A stretch of DNA of 64,000 bases from an uncultured Kordiimonas sp. (GCA_947492375.1 CANLMI010000001.1:372001-436000); one strand, 5' to 3'. Positions 1 to 9,368 are shown, counted from the first letter of the stretch. The notes: a model not told the origin generated them from the letters alone. Program-made: numbers and translations.

Positions 1-1
1 T

Positions 2-877
2 GCAGATGATGAGGTTAATCCAAGTTTGAGGGCTGGCAGGGGCTTTAGTCATTTCTTTGGTTTGAATGATTTGATCCAGTCTGATGATCCTGGTATTTAT
101 GAAACTGGTTTGACGGGGGCTGAAAATCATAATATCGGCGCTGGTCAGTCTTTGACTTTCCGTGTTCGTGATGAGCTTGGCCGCGAGCTTGCAACGGTGA
201 ATGTTGCAGGGCTTGGAACAACATATAACGATGCGGTTGCAGCTCTGAATAATGTGACGGGTCTTGGTGCCTTTGTGAATTTTTCTTTGAACGGGGAAGG
301 GGCGCTAGACTTTACTGTTAACCCTCCGCGCTCTGATGTTAATCTTGAGCTTGTGACGGATAGTACGCAAATTGGAACAACGGGCCTTAGCCTCGGCCGT
401 GTTTTTGGATTGGCAGAGGGGCAGCGTGCGCGGGCGGCGCAAGATATCACTATAGTAGACCGTGTAAGAGAAAATCCGAATACTCTTGGTCTTAGTGTGC
501 TCTCAGTGACCGCCGCTGTTGGTGAGCTTGCTCTGAATGACGGGGATCAGAGAGGTGCTTTGGCTTTTCAGGAGCTGGAAACCATACAAGTTGGTTTTGA
601 ACAGGCAGGTGAGTTGAATGCAGGTAACGTAACACTTAGTCAATTTACGGCTCAGTTTCTTGGTAACGCAGGGTTGCAAGCACTGCGCGCGACTAATCTG
701 GAAGAAGATAATCAGGCATTGCTTGGTGAGTTGCAGGAACGCCTCTCGGATATCACAGGTGTGAATTTGGATGAGGAATTAGCCAATCTGGTCGTTTTCC
801 AGAATGCATATAGTGCAGCAGCACGGGTGCTCACGAGCGTGCAAGAGCTATACGATTCACTGTTGAACGCGGTGTAG
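2..877 (+). CDS. flgK: Flagellar hook-associated protein 1, C-terminal part (partial)
   Basis: The reading frame is already open at the first bases of the window, so the N-terminus lies upstream; 291 residues are visible. FlgK is the first hook-filament junction protein, secreted through the flagellar export apparatus and assembled on the distal hook. The last 60 residues carry the family signature: a heptad-type helix ending in QNAYSAAARVLTSVQELYD, the C-terminal helix that packs against the N-terminal rod helix in the axial proteins. The preceding segment is the variable surface-exposed domain. A strong ribosome binding site (GGGAGG) follows the stop and serves flgL 10 bp later, so the two are cotranscribed. 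The TTG at 26 is not taken as a start because the frame continues upstream of it. Confidence 0.9.
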   Translation, partial: ADDEVNPSLRAGRGFSHFFGLNDLIQSDDPGIYETGLTGAENHNIGAGQSLTFRVRDELGRELATVNVAGLGTTYNDAVAALNNVTGLGAFVNFSLNGEGALDFTVNPPRSDVNLELVTDSTQIGTTGLSLGRVFGLAEGQRARAAQDITIVDRVRENPNTLGLSVLSVTAAVGELALNDGDQRGALAFQELETIQVGFEQAGELNAGNVTLSQFTAQFLGNAGLQALRATNLEEDNQALLGELQERLSDITGVNLDEELANLVVFQNAYSAAARVLTSVQELYDSLLNAV

Positions 878-887
878 GGAGGTAATT

Positions 888-1814
888 ATGGTTTCAAGGG
901 TTTCCAGTTTCGGGCAGCAGCAACTTCTCATTCGTGGCATTCAAGAAAATCAGGCGCGTGTATTTGAAAACCAGCGTCAGATTTCAACAGGCCGGATTAC
1001 TGATGAATTTAGAGGGCTCGGCGGTAGTACGGGCACAATTCTTGGGTCACGGTCGTTTCTGTCACGGGTGGAATCGTATCAGCAAACCATTACGACAATT
1101 CGTGGCAGGATTGACGGCAATGATGTGCAGGTTGGCGGCATTATCGGGGCAGTAGAGTCATTGCAAGATAATGTATTGGCCGCTGTTGCTAATAATAATG
1201 CCCAAGGGTTCAGTGAGCAGTTAGAGCAAACTTTTCAGTTCCTGACTAATTCATTGAATTCAAATATTGATGGAACTTTCCAGTTTTCGGGTGCCAGCAC
1301 AGGTACTGTTCCTGTTAATGTTACTGATTTGGCTAGTCTGGCGGCGCTTCCGAGCGTTAGTGACGCTTTTGATAATGCTGATATTGCCTTTGAAGCCCGT
1401 ATTGCAGACGGCGTAGACATAGAGTTCGGTTTGCTGGCTGATGAAGTTGCAACAGAGGCATTTCAGGTTCTTGTAGATCTGTATAATTTTGACAATGGCC
1501 CAAGCGGGCCAATAAACGGTGAGCTGGATGCAACTCAATTTGCTTTCTTGCAAACGCAGGTAGGCGCGCTGAATGACACGATTGACGGGTTGCGGCAAAC
1601 CGAGGTTGATAACGGCCTTTCATTTAACCGTTTGAATGTTGTTGAGCAGCAGCATGCCGATACTGTGATCTTTCTGCAAACATTCATATCTGATCAAGAA
1701 GATGTGGACTTGGCAGAAACTGTTACACAATTGAATAATAATCAGGTTGCCCTAGAGGCGTCCTTTCAGGCTGTTGCAAGCCTTAGTCGTTTATCGCTTT
1801 TGAATTTCTTATAA
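888..1814 (+). CDS. flgL: Flagellar hook-filament junction protein FlgL
   Basis: A 308-residue flagellin-family protein, the second hook-filament junction component. The N-terminal helix (RVSSFGQQQLLIRGIQENQ, then QISTGRITDEF) matches the flagellin/FlgL N-terminal pattern, including the STG turn. The C-terminal about 90 residues form the matching coiled-coil arm and end in ASLSRLSLLNFL. The central 110 residues are a variable domain. It starts at an ATG with a GGGAGG Shine-Dalgarno 6 to 7 bases upstream and follows flgK by 10 bp, the usual flgK-flgL order. Flagellin itself is shorter in the middle and lacks this flgK linkage, so FlgL is preferred. Confidence 0.9.
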   Translation: MVSRVSSFGQQQLLIRGIQENQARVFENQRQISTGRITDEFRGLGGSTGTILGSRSFLSRVESYQQTITTIRGRIDGNDVQVGGIIGAVESLQDNVLAAVANNNAQGFSEQLEQTFQFLTNSLNSNIDGTFQFSGASTGTVPVNVTDLASLAALPSVSDAFDNADIAFEARIADGVDIEFGLLADEVATEAFQVLVDLYNFDNGPSGPINGELDATQFAFLQTQVGALNDTIDGLRQTEVDNGLSFNRLNVVEQQHADTVIFLQTFISDQEDVDLAETVTQLNNNQVALEASFQAVASLSRLSLLNFL

Positions 1815-2182
1815 GCCCCACTCGTTAATCAGCTTTCATATCTTATTAGGGTTTTGATGCATATAGTAGTTATGCACTACCTAAAAGCTTATCGTGTTAA
1901 CGAATTCTTAGGCTTTTTAGTGAAAATTTTAATTAAATTAACTTAATAACGAAAATTTTTGAATTTTTTTTAAAATACGACTCACAATATATAGACTCTA
2001 AGAATCAATATGATTCGATATATAGTGTTTCATAAAGGAATTCTTAACTGACTTATGCAAAAGGCAATCTAAGCTGTTGATTCTTATCTCTGAATCTATA
2101 TTCTAATAGAAATTGAGTTTGATTTTTGCTTTAGGTGAAGAAGTTGCACCTGTAGGGACAGAATGTCAGAGGGGCGTGAAAA
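1815..2182. other. AT-rich intergenic region with two small dyads
   Basis: No gene of convincing quality is seen in these 368 bases. Two perfect inverted repeats are visible: TGCATA/TATGCA with a 7-base loop at 1858-1876, just after flgL, and GAATCA-ATA-TGATTC at 2002-2016. Neither has a T-run, so neither looks like a rho-independent terminator. The very AT-rich stretch 1919-1990 and the second dyad probably belong to the promoter region of the DUF2336 gene that begins at 2183. Confidence 0.5.
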
Positions 2183-3301
2183 TTGGTAAGCAATGAGCTA
2201 CAGAATCTACTGTTGCTTGCTCGGAGTAAATCTTCGGATGCTCGTTCACGTCTGTTGGAAAATATTTCTGATCTCTTTTTATCTGATACAGGACGCCTTA
2301 GTGAGCATGAGCGCGCGCTTATGTCTGACATATTAAGCAAACTCGTCGGGCAAGTGGAAAAAGATATCCGTAAAGAGCTTGCTGTTATTCTGGAGCAAAC
2401 AGGCAGCGATTACCCCGATGTTGTTAAGTTGTTAGCAAATGACGAGATAGATATCGCGCGGCCTTTGCTGGAAAATAGCAAACTTCTTCAAGACCCGGAC
2501 CTCATTGAAATTATTCGTATGCGCACGGACGAGCATCGTATGTCAGTGGCTATGCGTGAAGAACTGTCTGAGCAGGTTACCGATAATTTGATGGAATATG
2601 GTAACGATGATGTGCTGGAAACGCTCTTAAATAATCATGATACGTCGCTTTCTAAGCGTGCGATGGAATATATGGTAGCGGAATCCCGCAGAGTTGACCG
2701 TTTTCAAGAGCCCTTGCTCATGAGGTCGGATTTGCCCGGTGATTTAGCCTATAAAATGTATTGGTGGGTGTCTGCTGCTCTCAGGAAACGTATTGTAACT
2801 GAATTTGAAGTTGAGCCGGTGCAGTTTGAACGGATGGTTCGCAGGGCAGCAAGCTCGGTCATTACTGAACAAACAAGTGAGCAAAGCTCTTATGTGAGAG
2901 CTCAGAAGCTGGTTCGCCGTATGTATGAGAATGGTGAGCTATCAATACAGTTTTTGATTTCCACTTTGAGGCAGCAAAGGGTGGCTGTGTTTGTTGCTGG
3001 CACTGCGGAACTTTCAGGGATTAGTTTTCGCACGGCGTGGCGTATTTTTAGTGATGCAGGCGGTGAAAGCTTTGCTGTTTTGGCAAAGTCCATTGGTATG
3101 GACCGAAGCCAGTTCACTAGTATTTTTCTACTTTTGGGGCAAGTTCGCGGTGCTAAGGAAACCAAAGCGCCGGGATTTATCAAAAATATACTTGAGCTTT
3201 TTGACTCTATTTCAGAGCAAAATGCTCGTGGTGCTGTTCAGGTTTGGCAACGTGAGGGAGCGTACCAAGAAGCTATTGAGGAACTCGATAATGTTGTTTG
3301 A
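2183..3301 (+). CDS. DUF2336 domain protein
   Basis: A 372-residue, mostly helical, soluble protein with no signal peptide or membrane segment. Its N-terminal 230 residues match the DUF2336 pattern common in Alphaproteobacteria: RLSEHERALMSDIL near residue 37, then helical repeats reminiscent of HEAT repeats with DPDLIEIIRMR and SLSKRAMEYMV. The function is unknown; family members often sit beside two-component or flagellar genes. The frame has a stop (TGA) two codons before TTG 2183, so TTG is the only upstream start; GAGGGG lies 8 bases before it. The stop overlaps a 29-codon ORF that itself overlaps the following histidine kinase, so translation of all three is probably coupled and the protein may act with that kinase. 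Confidence 0.8.
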   Translation: MVSNELQNLLLLARSKSSDARSRLLENISDLFLSDTGRLSEHERALMSDILSKLVGQVEKDIRKELAVILEQTGSDYPDVVKLLANDEIDIARPLLENSKLLQDPDLIEIIRMRTDEHRMSVAMREELSEQVTDNLMEYGNDDVLETLLNNHDTSLSKRAMEYMVAESRRVDRFQEPLLMRSDLPGDLAYKMYWWVSAALRKRIVTEFEVEPVQFERMVRRAASSVITEQTSEQSSYVRAQKLVRRMYENGELSIQFLISTLRQQRVAVFVAGTAELSGISFRTAWRIFSDAGGESFAVLAKSIGMDRSQFTSIFLLLGQVRGAKETKAPGFIKNILELFDSISEQNARGAVQVWQREGAYQEAIEELDNVV

Positions 3302-3380
3302 CAATAACGGGCTACCATTGAATGGCTGGGACAGTAATCGACTTACTAAAGTTTGGTTGCGGGGAGGTGATCAAGAATGA
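3291..3380 (+). CDS. Possible coupled 29-residue small ORF
   Basis: An ATG at 3291 opens inside the last codons of the DUF2336 gene and the frame ends in a TGA that overlaps the ATG of the histidine kinase (ATGA at 3377-3380). It would encode 29 residues beginning MLFDNNG and ending RGGDQE. The two overlaps would keep ribosomes moving from the DUF2336 gene to the kinase. No strong Shine-Dalgarno precedes this ATG. It could be a coupling device, a real microprotein, or chance; conservation in relatives would decide. Confidence 0.35.
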   Translation: MLFDNNGLPLNGWDSNRLTKVWLRGGDQE

Positions 3381-5080
3381 AACTGGGTAGAGCATCGCAA
3401 AAAGGTAAGGTTGTTGATCTTGCTGATCGTAGGCCAGAGAATGCTGAAAATGCCCCCTTTGGGGCAACAATTAAAAAATCCTGGGCAACTAAGGAGCCTG
3501 CCAATAGTAAGGTTCTGGATATTGTTGACCGGATTGTAATTGACGAATCCTTACCTTCCTATGTTGCATCATTGGATGGGTCGATAATCAATCTGAATGA
3601 TCATTACCGTAAACTCGATAAGGTTCTGGATGATATTGCACTAGCGCCGGGGCCATCCGATACATTTGGTGGTATAAAAATCCCTTCATTGATGCCCGTA
3701 ATTGAAGATGTTTTAGCGAGCGAAACAACAGTGCGCGCAGAAGAAATTGCTATTGTTAAAGGGCGTGAGCGAATATTTCTTGGCCGTCACATGCCGGTTC
3801 GTAATGCAAGCGGTGATATTATTGCAATAGCAGGCACCTACGAAGATGTTACTTTGCAGGTGAACGGAATCGAGGAAGCCAATAAAACGCAAGCACGGTT
3901 TCAGGATTTTGCTCGGGCAAGTTCTGATTGGTTTTACGAATGTGGGCCTGACCTGACTATTCGGTCGCTTTCAGATCGTTTCACTGCAATCGTCGGACAG
4001 CCAGCATCCTTGTTCATCGGATCAAGGTTTGAACAGTTCGGCCGCCTGGAGAAAAACCTTGCCGGAAGGTCTGATGGTCCTGAAGCTATTAAGGGTAAAA
4101 AACCTTTTCGGGAGCAGTTATTTGTCATTAATGACCCTAGCGGTGTTGAATTAAAGTTTCACCTTTCCGCTGTTCCTGTTTTTGATCGTAATGGTGAGTT
4201 TAAGGGGTACCGCGGCGTCGGTATGGATGTTTCAAAACGGTATGAGCAAGCGGCAGAAGCTGATGCTATTCGGGAAAACCTTGAAACGCTTTTGGCCGAA
4301 TTAACCCGTAAAAACCATGCGCTTGATGAAGCAACCGAGCAGGCTACCAGTGCCTTGCGAGCGAAAAATGAATTTCTTGCGGCAATGAGCCATGAGCTGA
4401 GAACCCCTTTGAACGCAATTATTGGCTTTGCTGAGGCGTTCAAATATGAAACCTTTGGTGAATTAACACCTGCCTATCTTGATTATGCTGGAGATATTCA
4501 TAATTCAGGCATTCATCTTCTAGGACTTATTAACGACATTCTTGATGTTGCTGTGATTGAAAGTGGTGGACTGTCTCTGCAACTCGAAGACATGTCGGTC
4601 GATGAGCTGGTAAATAAAGCGGTTCATATGAACAAAGAAGCTGCGACAAAGAAAAATGTAGCGATGGGTAAAGCTGAAACGGATGACACCACGGTTCTGA
4701 TGGTTGATGACAGGCGTGCGACCCAGATTTTTGTTAATCTATTGTCAAATGCGGTTAAATTCACCCCGGAAGAGGGGGAAATTGGCATTGATGTAGCGAA
4801 AAATAAAAATGGTAAGTTCGTTGATATAACTGTTTGGGATACCGGAATTGGCATCGCTGAAGAACATCATGAATTTGTCTTTGATCGTTTTCATCAGGTT
4901 ACAGATCATATTTATTCTCGCCAACAGGAAGGCACTGGCCTTGGCTTGCATATATCGAGAGAGCTGGCACGCCGAATGGGCGGTGATATCTCGCTGACCA
5001 GTGAAGTTGATAGGGGAAGCCGTTTTACTGTGCGCTTACCTGTTGCAGAAAATAGCAAACCGAATTTTAATGTAATTTAA
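3377..5080 (+). CDS. Soluble PAS-domain sensor histidine kinase
   Basis: A 567-residue hybrid of sensor and transmitter modules with no membrane segment, so a cytoplasmic sensor. Two PAS-like regions are visible at about 60-165 (ending GTYEDVT) and 185-300 (ending GVGMDVS, the usual PAC end), followed by a coiled coil. The HisKA H-box is FLAAMSHELRTPLN with the phospho-accepting His near residue 339. The ATPase domain has N box VNLLSNAVKFTP, G1 box DTGIGI and G2 box GTGLGLHISRELARRMGG. There is no receiver domain, so an unlinked response regulator is required. An AGGTGA motif precedes the ATG. The arrangement resembles the PleC/DivJ group of alphaproteobacterial kinases. It follows a DUF2336 gene with overlapping coding signals, which suggests joint function. 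Confidence 0.88.
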   Translation: MKLGRASQKGKVVDLADRRPENAENAPFGATIKKSWATKEPANSKVLDIVDRIVIDESLPSYVASLDGSIINLNDHYRKLDKVLDDIALAPGPSDTFGGIKIPSLMPVIEDVLASETTVRAEEIAIVKGRERIFLGRHMPVRNASGDIIAIAGTYEDVTLQVNGIEEANKTQARFQDFARASSDWFYECGPDLTIRSLSDRFTAIVGQPASLFIGSRFEQFGRLEKNLAGRSDGPEAIKGKKPFREQLFVINDPSGVELKFHLSAVPVFDRNGEFKGYRGVGMDVSKRYEQAAEADAIRENLETLLAELTRKNHALDEATEQATSALRAKNEFLAAMSHELRTPLNAIIGFAEAFKYETFGELTPAYLDYAGDIHNSGIHLLGLINDILDVAVIESGGLSLQLEDMSVDELVNKAVHMNKEAATKKNVAMGKAETDDTTVLMVDDRRATQIFVNLLSNAVKFTPEEGEIGIDVAKNKNGKFVDITVWDTGIGIAEEHHEFVFDRFHQVTDHIYSRQQEGTGLGLHISRELARRMGGDISLTSEVDRGSRFTVRLPVAENSKPNFNVI

Positions 5081-5137
5081 GTAATAGCTGACTGATAAAA
5101 ATACAGCAGCACATTTTCTCCGGGACGGGAAAAAGAT

Positions 5138-5171
5138 AAGACCTCGGTAATAAATTTACCGAGGTCTTTTT
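5138..5171. terminator. Bidirectional hairpin terminator
   Basis: A perfect 13-bp stem (AAGACCTCGGTAA at 5138-5150 with its complement at 5156-5168) closes a 5-base loop. T-rich tracts follow on both strands, so it can end the kinase transcript and the convergent S10 peptidase transcript. Confidence 0.9.
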
Positions 5172-5188
5172 CTATTTGAATTGCTTGT

Positions 5189-6697
5189 TTATTTAGAAAT
5201 AAAGCTTCTGATATCCTTGACGAGCTGATCAAGCGATGGTTCATGAACATACATCATGTGACCTGCTGGATAGTATGTAAAGTCAACACGTTTAGTATCT
5301 ATGCCATTGGCATTATAAGTATTTTCGCTGGCAAAAAAGGGTGTTGCAAAGTCATAATAGCCGTTGGCGACCATGATTTTAAGATGTTTGTTTTCACGTA
5401 GTGCTTTGCCTACATGTGGTGCAACATTCACGTAACTGCCGCTGTAGCTGCCGTTTCCTCGTGCGGTCCAATGACGCCCTGGTGTGCCAGACAAAATTTC
5501 ATACTTGCGTTCAATACTTACTTTCAGATCATTGATCATGTAATGGTTAAGGGCTGCGGTATAGGCTGAATCAATGCCATAGCCGGATGGATCATTGTCG
5601 AAACGTTCTCCGATGCCATCATAGTCTACGCCTTTATATCTTGCGTCTAATCTGCCGATAGAGAAACCTTCATTTCGTAGTAATTCTTTCATGAAGCGCA
5701 TGTTGCTAACACGCAGATTGGCATTGATGAAATATTGTTTGGATGCCCCTGTATAGGCGCTTAATCGTTCTGCAATATCATCAAAGGATTCTGCACTCAG
5801 CCGATTACCCTGAAGCAACGCAGATGCGTAATCTCCGAGCGTGAAGCTGCGAACCTCATCGAGAAAACTCTCTAATGTTCTACCTTTCTTATCGACCTTA
5901 CCGTGATACCAGCCTGCCGCTGCCATTGTCGGAAGATAGGAAATATAGGGGGTATCATTACCAGGTTGATAGCGTGCTGTTTGAAAATCAAGAATACTTG
6001 AGATCATAACAACGCCGTTTATGGCAATATCAGTCCAGCCACCCTGTAATTCATTTAAAAGCGCAGCGGCACGTGTCGTACCATAGCTTTCACCTGATAA
6101 ATATTTGGGGGAATTCCAACGGTTATTTTTGACAAGCCAAAGACGGATAAACTCCGCAACTGACTTTGCGTCTTTTTCAACTCCCCAGAAATCTTTCCCG
6201 TCGCCCTTTCCAATTGCGCGTGAATATCCTGTTCCAACAGGGTCAATAAAAACCATATCCACTGTATCAAGAATTGAAAAGGGATTATCAATCAGGCGGT
6301 AAGGGGCTGCACCGTCATCTTTGGCGTCAGAGGGGATTGCAACTCGTTTCGGGCCGTAAACACCCATATGAAGCCACACTGAAGAAGAGCCTGGACCACC
6401 GTTAAAAATAAAGAAAACAGGGCGTGTGCTATTATCCTTGATGTCATTACGAATGTAACTGACGGAAAATATAGCCGCGGTGTTTTCTCCCTTTTTGTTC
6501 TTAAGGTATGTTTCACCAGCAGATGCCGTATAGCGTAGTTTTGTGCCATTGAATGTGCCTGTATGCTCCGTCTCAAAGGATAACGGTGCGGCAACTTTCA
6601 TTTGTTTGGCTGGTTTTTGTTCTTGTGCTGCCAACCCTGTGTACGTGAGTAGGCATACGGTGAGTATTGTTTTCATCGCTAGATATATATATTTCAT
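5189..6697 (-). CDS. Secreted serine carboxypeptidase, family S10
   Basis: A 502-residue alpha/beta-hydrolase exopeptidase expected in the periplasm. After a signal peptide (hydrophobic TILTVCLLTYTGLA, cleavage likely after AAQ) come the S10 marks: oxyanion-loop motif NGGPGSSS, nucleophile GESYGT with Ser near 204, acid residue in GYYDFATPF and catalytic His in GHMMYVHEPS. Bacterial S10 homologues of this length are common in marine Alpha- and Gammaproteobacteria. The frame can be extended to 6772, but ATG 6697 is preferred because GAGGGG lies 7 bases upstream and the signal peptide then starts properly. It is a monocistronic minus-strand gene ending at the shared terminator. Confidence 0.9.
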   Translation of the reverse strand: MKYIYLAMKTILTVCLLTYTGLAAQEQKPAKQMKVAAPLSFETEHTGTFNGTKLRYTASAGETYLKNKKGENTAAIFSVSYIRNDIKDNSTRPVFFIFNGGPGSSSVWLHMGVYGPKRVAIPSDAKDDGAAPYRLIDNPFSILDTVDMVFIDPVGTGYSRAIGKGDGKDFWGVEKDAKSVAEFIRLWLVKNNRWNSPKYLSGESYGTTRAAALLNELQGGWTDIAINGVVMISSILDFQTARYQPGNDTPYISYLPTMAAAGWYHGKVDKKGRTLESFLDEVRSFTLGDYASALLQGNRLSAESFDDIAERLSAYTGASKQYFINANLRVSNMRFMKELLRNEGFSIGRLDARYKGVDYDGIGERFDNDPSGYGIDSAYTAALNHYMINDLKVSIERKYEILSGTPGRHWTARGNGSYSGSYVNVAPHVGKALRENKHLKIMVANGYYDFATPFFASENTYNANGIDTKRVDFTYYPAGHMMYVHEPSLDQLVKDIRSFISK

Positions 6698-6812
6698 GAC
6701 TTTCCCCTCATTCAATCGTTCTTGAAGATAGCAATAGCTTAGCGCGGGCATGGTGAGGTTACCAATCACCAAATTGCGAAATTATATCCCGAATGCGCTT
6801 AGGTTAGGGTAA

Positions 6813-7571
6813 CTAGTAGACAAACTGTTCTGTAAAAATGCGTTCAGCAAGATTATGTTCTCGGTCAAACAACAAATTTAATTCAATCTCTCTAGCCTCT
6901 TCGATTACAACATTGGTCACGTCGCGCACTTCATGCATGTCTGCCACTGCTGATACTGGCCTTTTATCAGGATCAATAACTTTAAGTTCAACGGAAACAG
7001 TGTGGGGTAAAAGGGCACCTCGCCACCTTCGAGGCCTGAAAGCCGAAAGAGGTGTAAGTGTCAGAAGGTCTGCGCCGAGTGGAACAATAGGCCCATGAGC
7101 AGAAAGATTATATGCCGAGCTACCTGCTGGCGTTGCAACCAGGAGGCCGTCCCCGACTAATTCGGGTATGCGTACTTTACCATCAATTGAAATACGAATT
7201 TTTGCGGCCTGACGTGTCTCTCGCAGGAGGGAAACTTCATTAACTGCCATATATTGAACAGTTTTTTCATCGCGCGTTGTTACCAACATCCTGAGGGGGT
7301 GTAATGTAAACGGATCGGCCTTTTGAATACGATCTTCCAATCGTTCATCTGAATATTCATTCATTAAAAAGCCTACAGTCCCGCGGTTCATGCCGTAAAT
7401 CGGGATGCTGCGCTGCATATAGGTATGAAGCGTTTGCAGCATATGGCCATCTCCGCCAAGCGCGACAATTACATCAGCTTCATCTGTATCAACGATATCA
7501 TATTTTTCGCGTAGCTTCTTCGCAGCTTCCGGCGCGTCGCCGAACTTGCTCGCGATCAATGCTATTTTCAT
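6813..7571 (-). CDS. nadK: NAD kinase
   Basis: A 252-residue ATP-NAD kinase that phosphorylates NAD to NADP in the cytosol. It shows the GGDGHML catalytic loop (Asp is the base), [11 protein letters not shown], and the diagnostic [19 protein letters not shown] block that binds NAD. Its length fits the short alphaproteobacterial NadK form. ATG 7571 is chosen over ATG 7586 because AAGGG sits 6 bases before it. It lies downstream of moaA on the same strand with 130 bp between, so a shared transcript is possible. Confidence 0.93.
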   Translation of the reverse strand: MKIALIASKFGDAPEAAKKLREKYDIVDTDEADVIVALGGDGHMLQTLHTYMQRSIPIYGMNRGTVGFLMNEYSDERLEDRIQKADPFTLHPLRMLVTTRDEKTVQYMAVNEVSLLRETRQAAKIRISIDGKVRIPELVGDGLLVATPAGSSAYNLSAHGPIVPLGADLLTLTPLSAFRPRRWRGALLPHTVSVELKVIDPDKRPVSAVADMHEVRDVTNVVIEEAREIELNLLFDREHNLAERIFTEQFVY

Positions 7572-7701
7572 TCGCGACCCTTTCATTCTGCCGGACTTGA
7601 AATTTCATAAGGAAATATGCAACACCAAAAGCCATCAGTGTGCAAGCGCGAATACATTGAAACTAAATTATTTTAAGAAATGGGGCCAGATTAACGATAC
7701 C

Positions 7702-8730
7702 CTAACCACCAGTCATGCTCATGTGGCGGCCAACGGTGCCTGTCATTTTTCCGTCTTTCATCGCGAAATCATGCCCATAAGGCTTTTCCTGCATTGCATT
7801 GCCGAGTAGTTTATTAAGCTCTGCTTCAGGGTTTGTTGACCTGATGGCTTCTCTAAGGTCAACATGATTGCTTTGGCCAAGACACATATATATACGGCCA
7901 GTGCATGTTACCCGAACGCGATTACAGCCATCGCAAAAATTATTGGTAAGGGGGGTGATTACGCCGAGCTTGCTGGCTGAGTTTTCAATCGAGTAATATC
8001 TGGCTGGGCCGCCAGTGCGGTGTGTGTTTGGTGTTAATGTAAAGTCAGTTTTTAAATTATCAATGACGCCGGTTAGGGGCAGATAGCTATCTTCGCGTGC
8101 GCTATCTATGTTACCCAAAGGCATTGTCTCAATTAGGGTAAGATCAAGCCCTTTCGTGATACACCAGTTTAAGATGTCGCTAATTTCATGCTCGTTCTTA
8201 TTTTTTAAGGCCACGGTGTTTATCTTGACTTTAAGGCCTGCTGATAACGCTGCGTCAATCCCTTCCATAACTTTGGAAAGGCTATCCCGGCGTGTAATTT
8301 CTGCAAAGGCGTCGCGCTTGAGTGTATCAAGGGAAATATTTACACGCCTAACGCCCGCGTTATACAAGTCGGTTGCCATTTTAGATAACTGCGTTCCATT
8401 TGTTGTCACAGTTACTTCATCAATACGCTTGCTGTTAATTTGTTTACCAAGCTGCTCAAATAGCCAGATAATATCTTTGCGCACCAGTGGCTCACCGCCC
8501 GTCAACCTGATACGCCTCACACCTCTATCGATAAAAGCATTACACAGCATGAGCATTTCTTCCAGGCTCAGGACTTCTGCTTTAGGAAGAAATATCATAT
8601 TTTCTGCCATACAATAATGACATCGAAGATCACATCTATCGGTTACAGATAACCGCAAATAGGAAATTTGACGGCCAAATGTATCCGTTAAAGCTGTTGG
8701 GTTTTGATTAGTAGTTTTCATGATTGTCAT
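7702..8730 (-). CDS. moaA: GTP 3',8-cyclase MoaA (molybdenum cofactor synthesis, step 1)
   Basis: A 342-residue radical-SAM enzyme that, with MoaC, converts GTP to cyclic pyranopterin monophosphate. The N-terminal 4Fe-4S site is C33-X3-C37-X2-C40 (CDLRCHYC). The second cluster is formed by FCDGCNRVRVTCTGRIYMC near the C-terminus, and the chain ends in the conserved Gly-Gly (MTGG) needed for activity. LTGGEPLVR is the SAM-binding GGE motif. No other moa gene is adjacent, so the rest of the pathway is elsewhere. ATG 8721 is an alternative start; no strong Shine-Dalgarno separates the two. Confidence 0.95.
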   Translation of the reverse strand: MTIMKTTNQNPTALTDTFGRQISYLRLSVTDRCDLRCHYCMAENMIFLPKAEVLSLEEMLMLCNAFIDRGVRRIRLTGGEPLVRKDIIWLFEQLGKQINSKRIDEVTVTTNGTQLSKMATDLYNAGVRRVNISLDTLKRDAFAEITRRDSLSKVMEGIDAALSAGLKVKINTVALKNKNEHEISDILNWCITKGLDLTLIETMPLGNIDSAREDSYLPLTGVIDNLKTDFTLTPNTHRTGGPARYYSIENSASKLGVITPLTNNFCDGCNRVRVTCTGRIYMCLGQSNHVDLREAIRSTNPEAELNKLLGNAMQEKPYGHDFAMKDGKMTGTVGRHMSMTGG

Positions 8731-8806
8731 ATTGCGTACTTATACGGCAACTTCAAGTCATTCTATTGTGAAAGTCTGTGTTACGGAAGCTGTAGTTTAC
8801 AAATTT

Positions 8807-9217
8807 TTAGCCATCTTCATCAAGTAGGCGGCCAAACGTTTCATTAATGCGTGAAAAGGCGGCTGCATTTGCTTGGAATGTATTTTCTTCTTCGCGAAGA
8901 TCGGCAAGCTGCTGGATAACATCCGAAAAACCGGACCCACCAGCCAGAGTGTTAGTAGCAGCTGATGCAGCGACATTTACGTCAGTGAGGGCCGAATTGG
9001 TCGGAGAAGAGGCCGAAATGTTCTGAGTGTTCGGAGAGGCCAGAGCAGTTTCTGAAGAGGGAGCGACCGGATCTAAAGTGGGAGAATTAGAGGAGGAAAG
9101 ATCATTTGCACTATTGTTTGAGCGGGATAGGTTCGAAACAATATCCTGTGCAAGTCGGGTCGCTCTCTGTTCAGACTGTATAAGGCCATTTGCCGCTATA
9201 TTGATAGCTTGAACCAT
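8807..9217 (-). CDS. Miniature flagellar rod/hook-like protein
   Basis: A 136-residue protein that looks like a rod or hook axial protein with its middle removed. The first 30 residues (AINIAANGLIQSEQRATRLA) follow the flagellar rod N-terminal pattern of A..GL..Q..A...A.NI.N. The last 35 (LREEENTFQANAAAFSRINETFGRLLDE) follow the C-terminal flagellar helix of the FlgC/FlgE/FlgG type. About 60 Ser/Ala/Asn-rich, low-complexity residues lie between them. It may be an export-competent rod or junction accessory protein. It stands alone here, about 7 kb from flgKL, upstream of moaA on the same strand. Confidence 0.6.
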   Translation of the reverse strand: MVQAINIAANGLIQSEQRATRLAQDIVSNLSRSNNSANDLSSSNSPTLDPVAPSSETALASPNTQNISASSPTNSALTDVNVAASAATNTLAGGSGFSDVIQQLADLREEENTFQANAAAFSRINETFGRLLDEDG

Positions 9218-9368
9218 TATCTTTGTCCGTCTTTACTCATTACTGATAAAGTCAAAATACCACGGACCAGTAAAAAACATGTTAACAGAAACAATCAATC
9301 TTCTGTTTTTCTGCTCCATAATGTTTGTTAGGGTGTTTTTTAAATTTTCAAAGGTGTGGAGAAATGCC

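Noticed and set aside
1858-1876. Terminator after flgL
   Set aside because: The 6-bp stem is weak and lacks a T-run, so termination cannot be claimed.
8731-8806. Molybdenum-cofactor riboswitch upstream of moaA
   Set aside because: The gap is only 76 bases and shows no long multi-stem structure.
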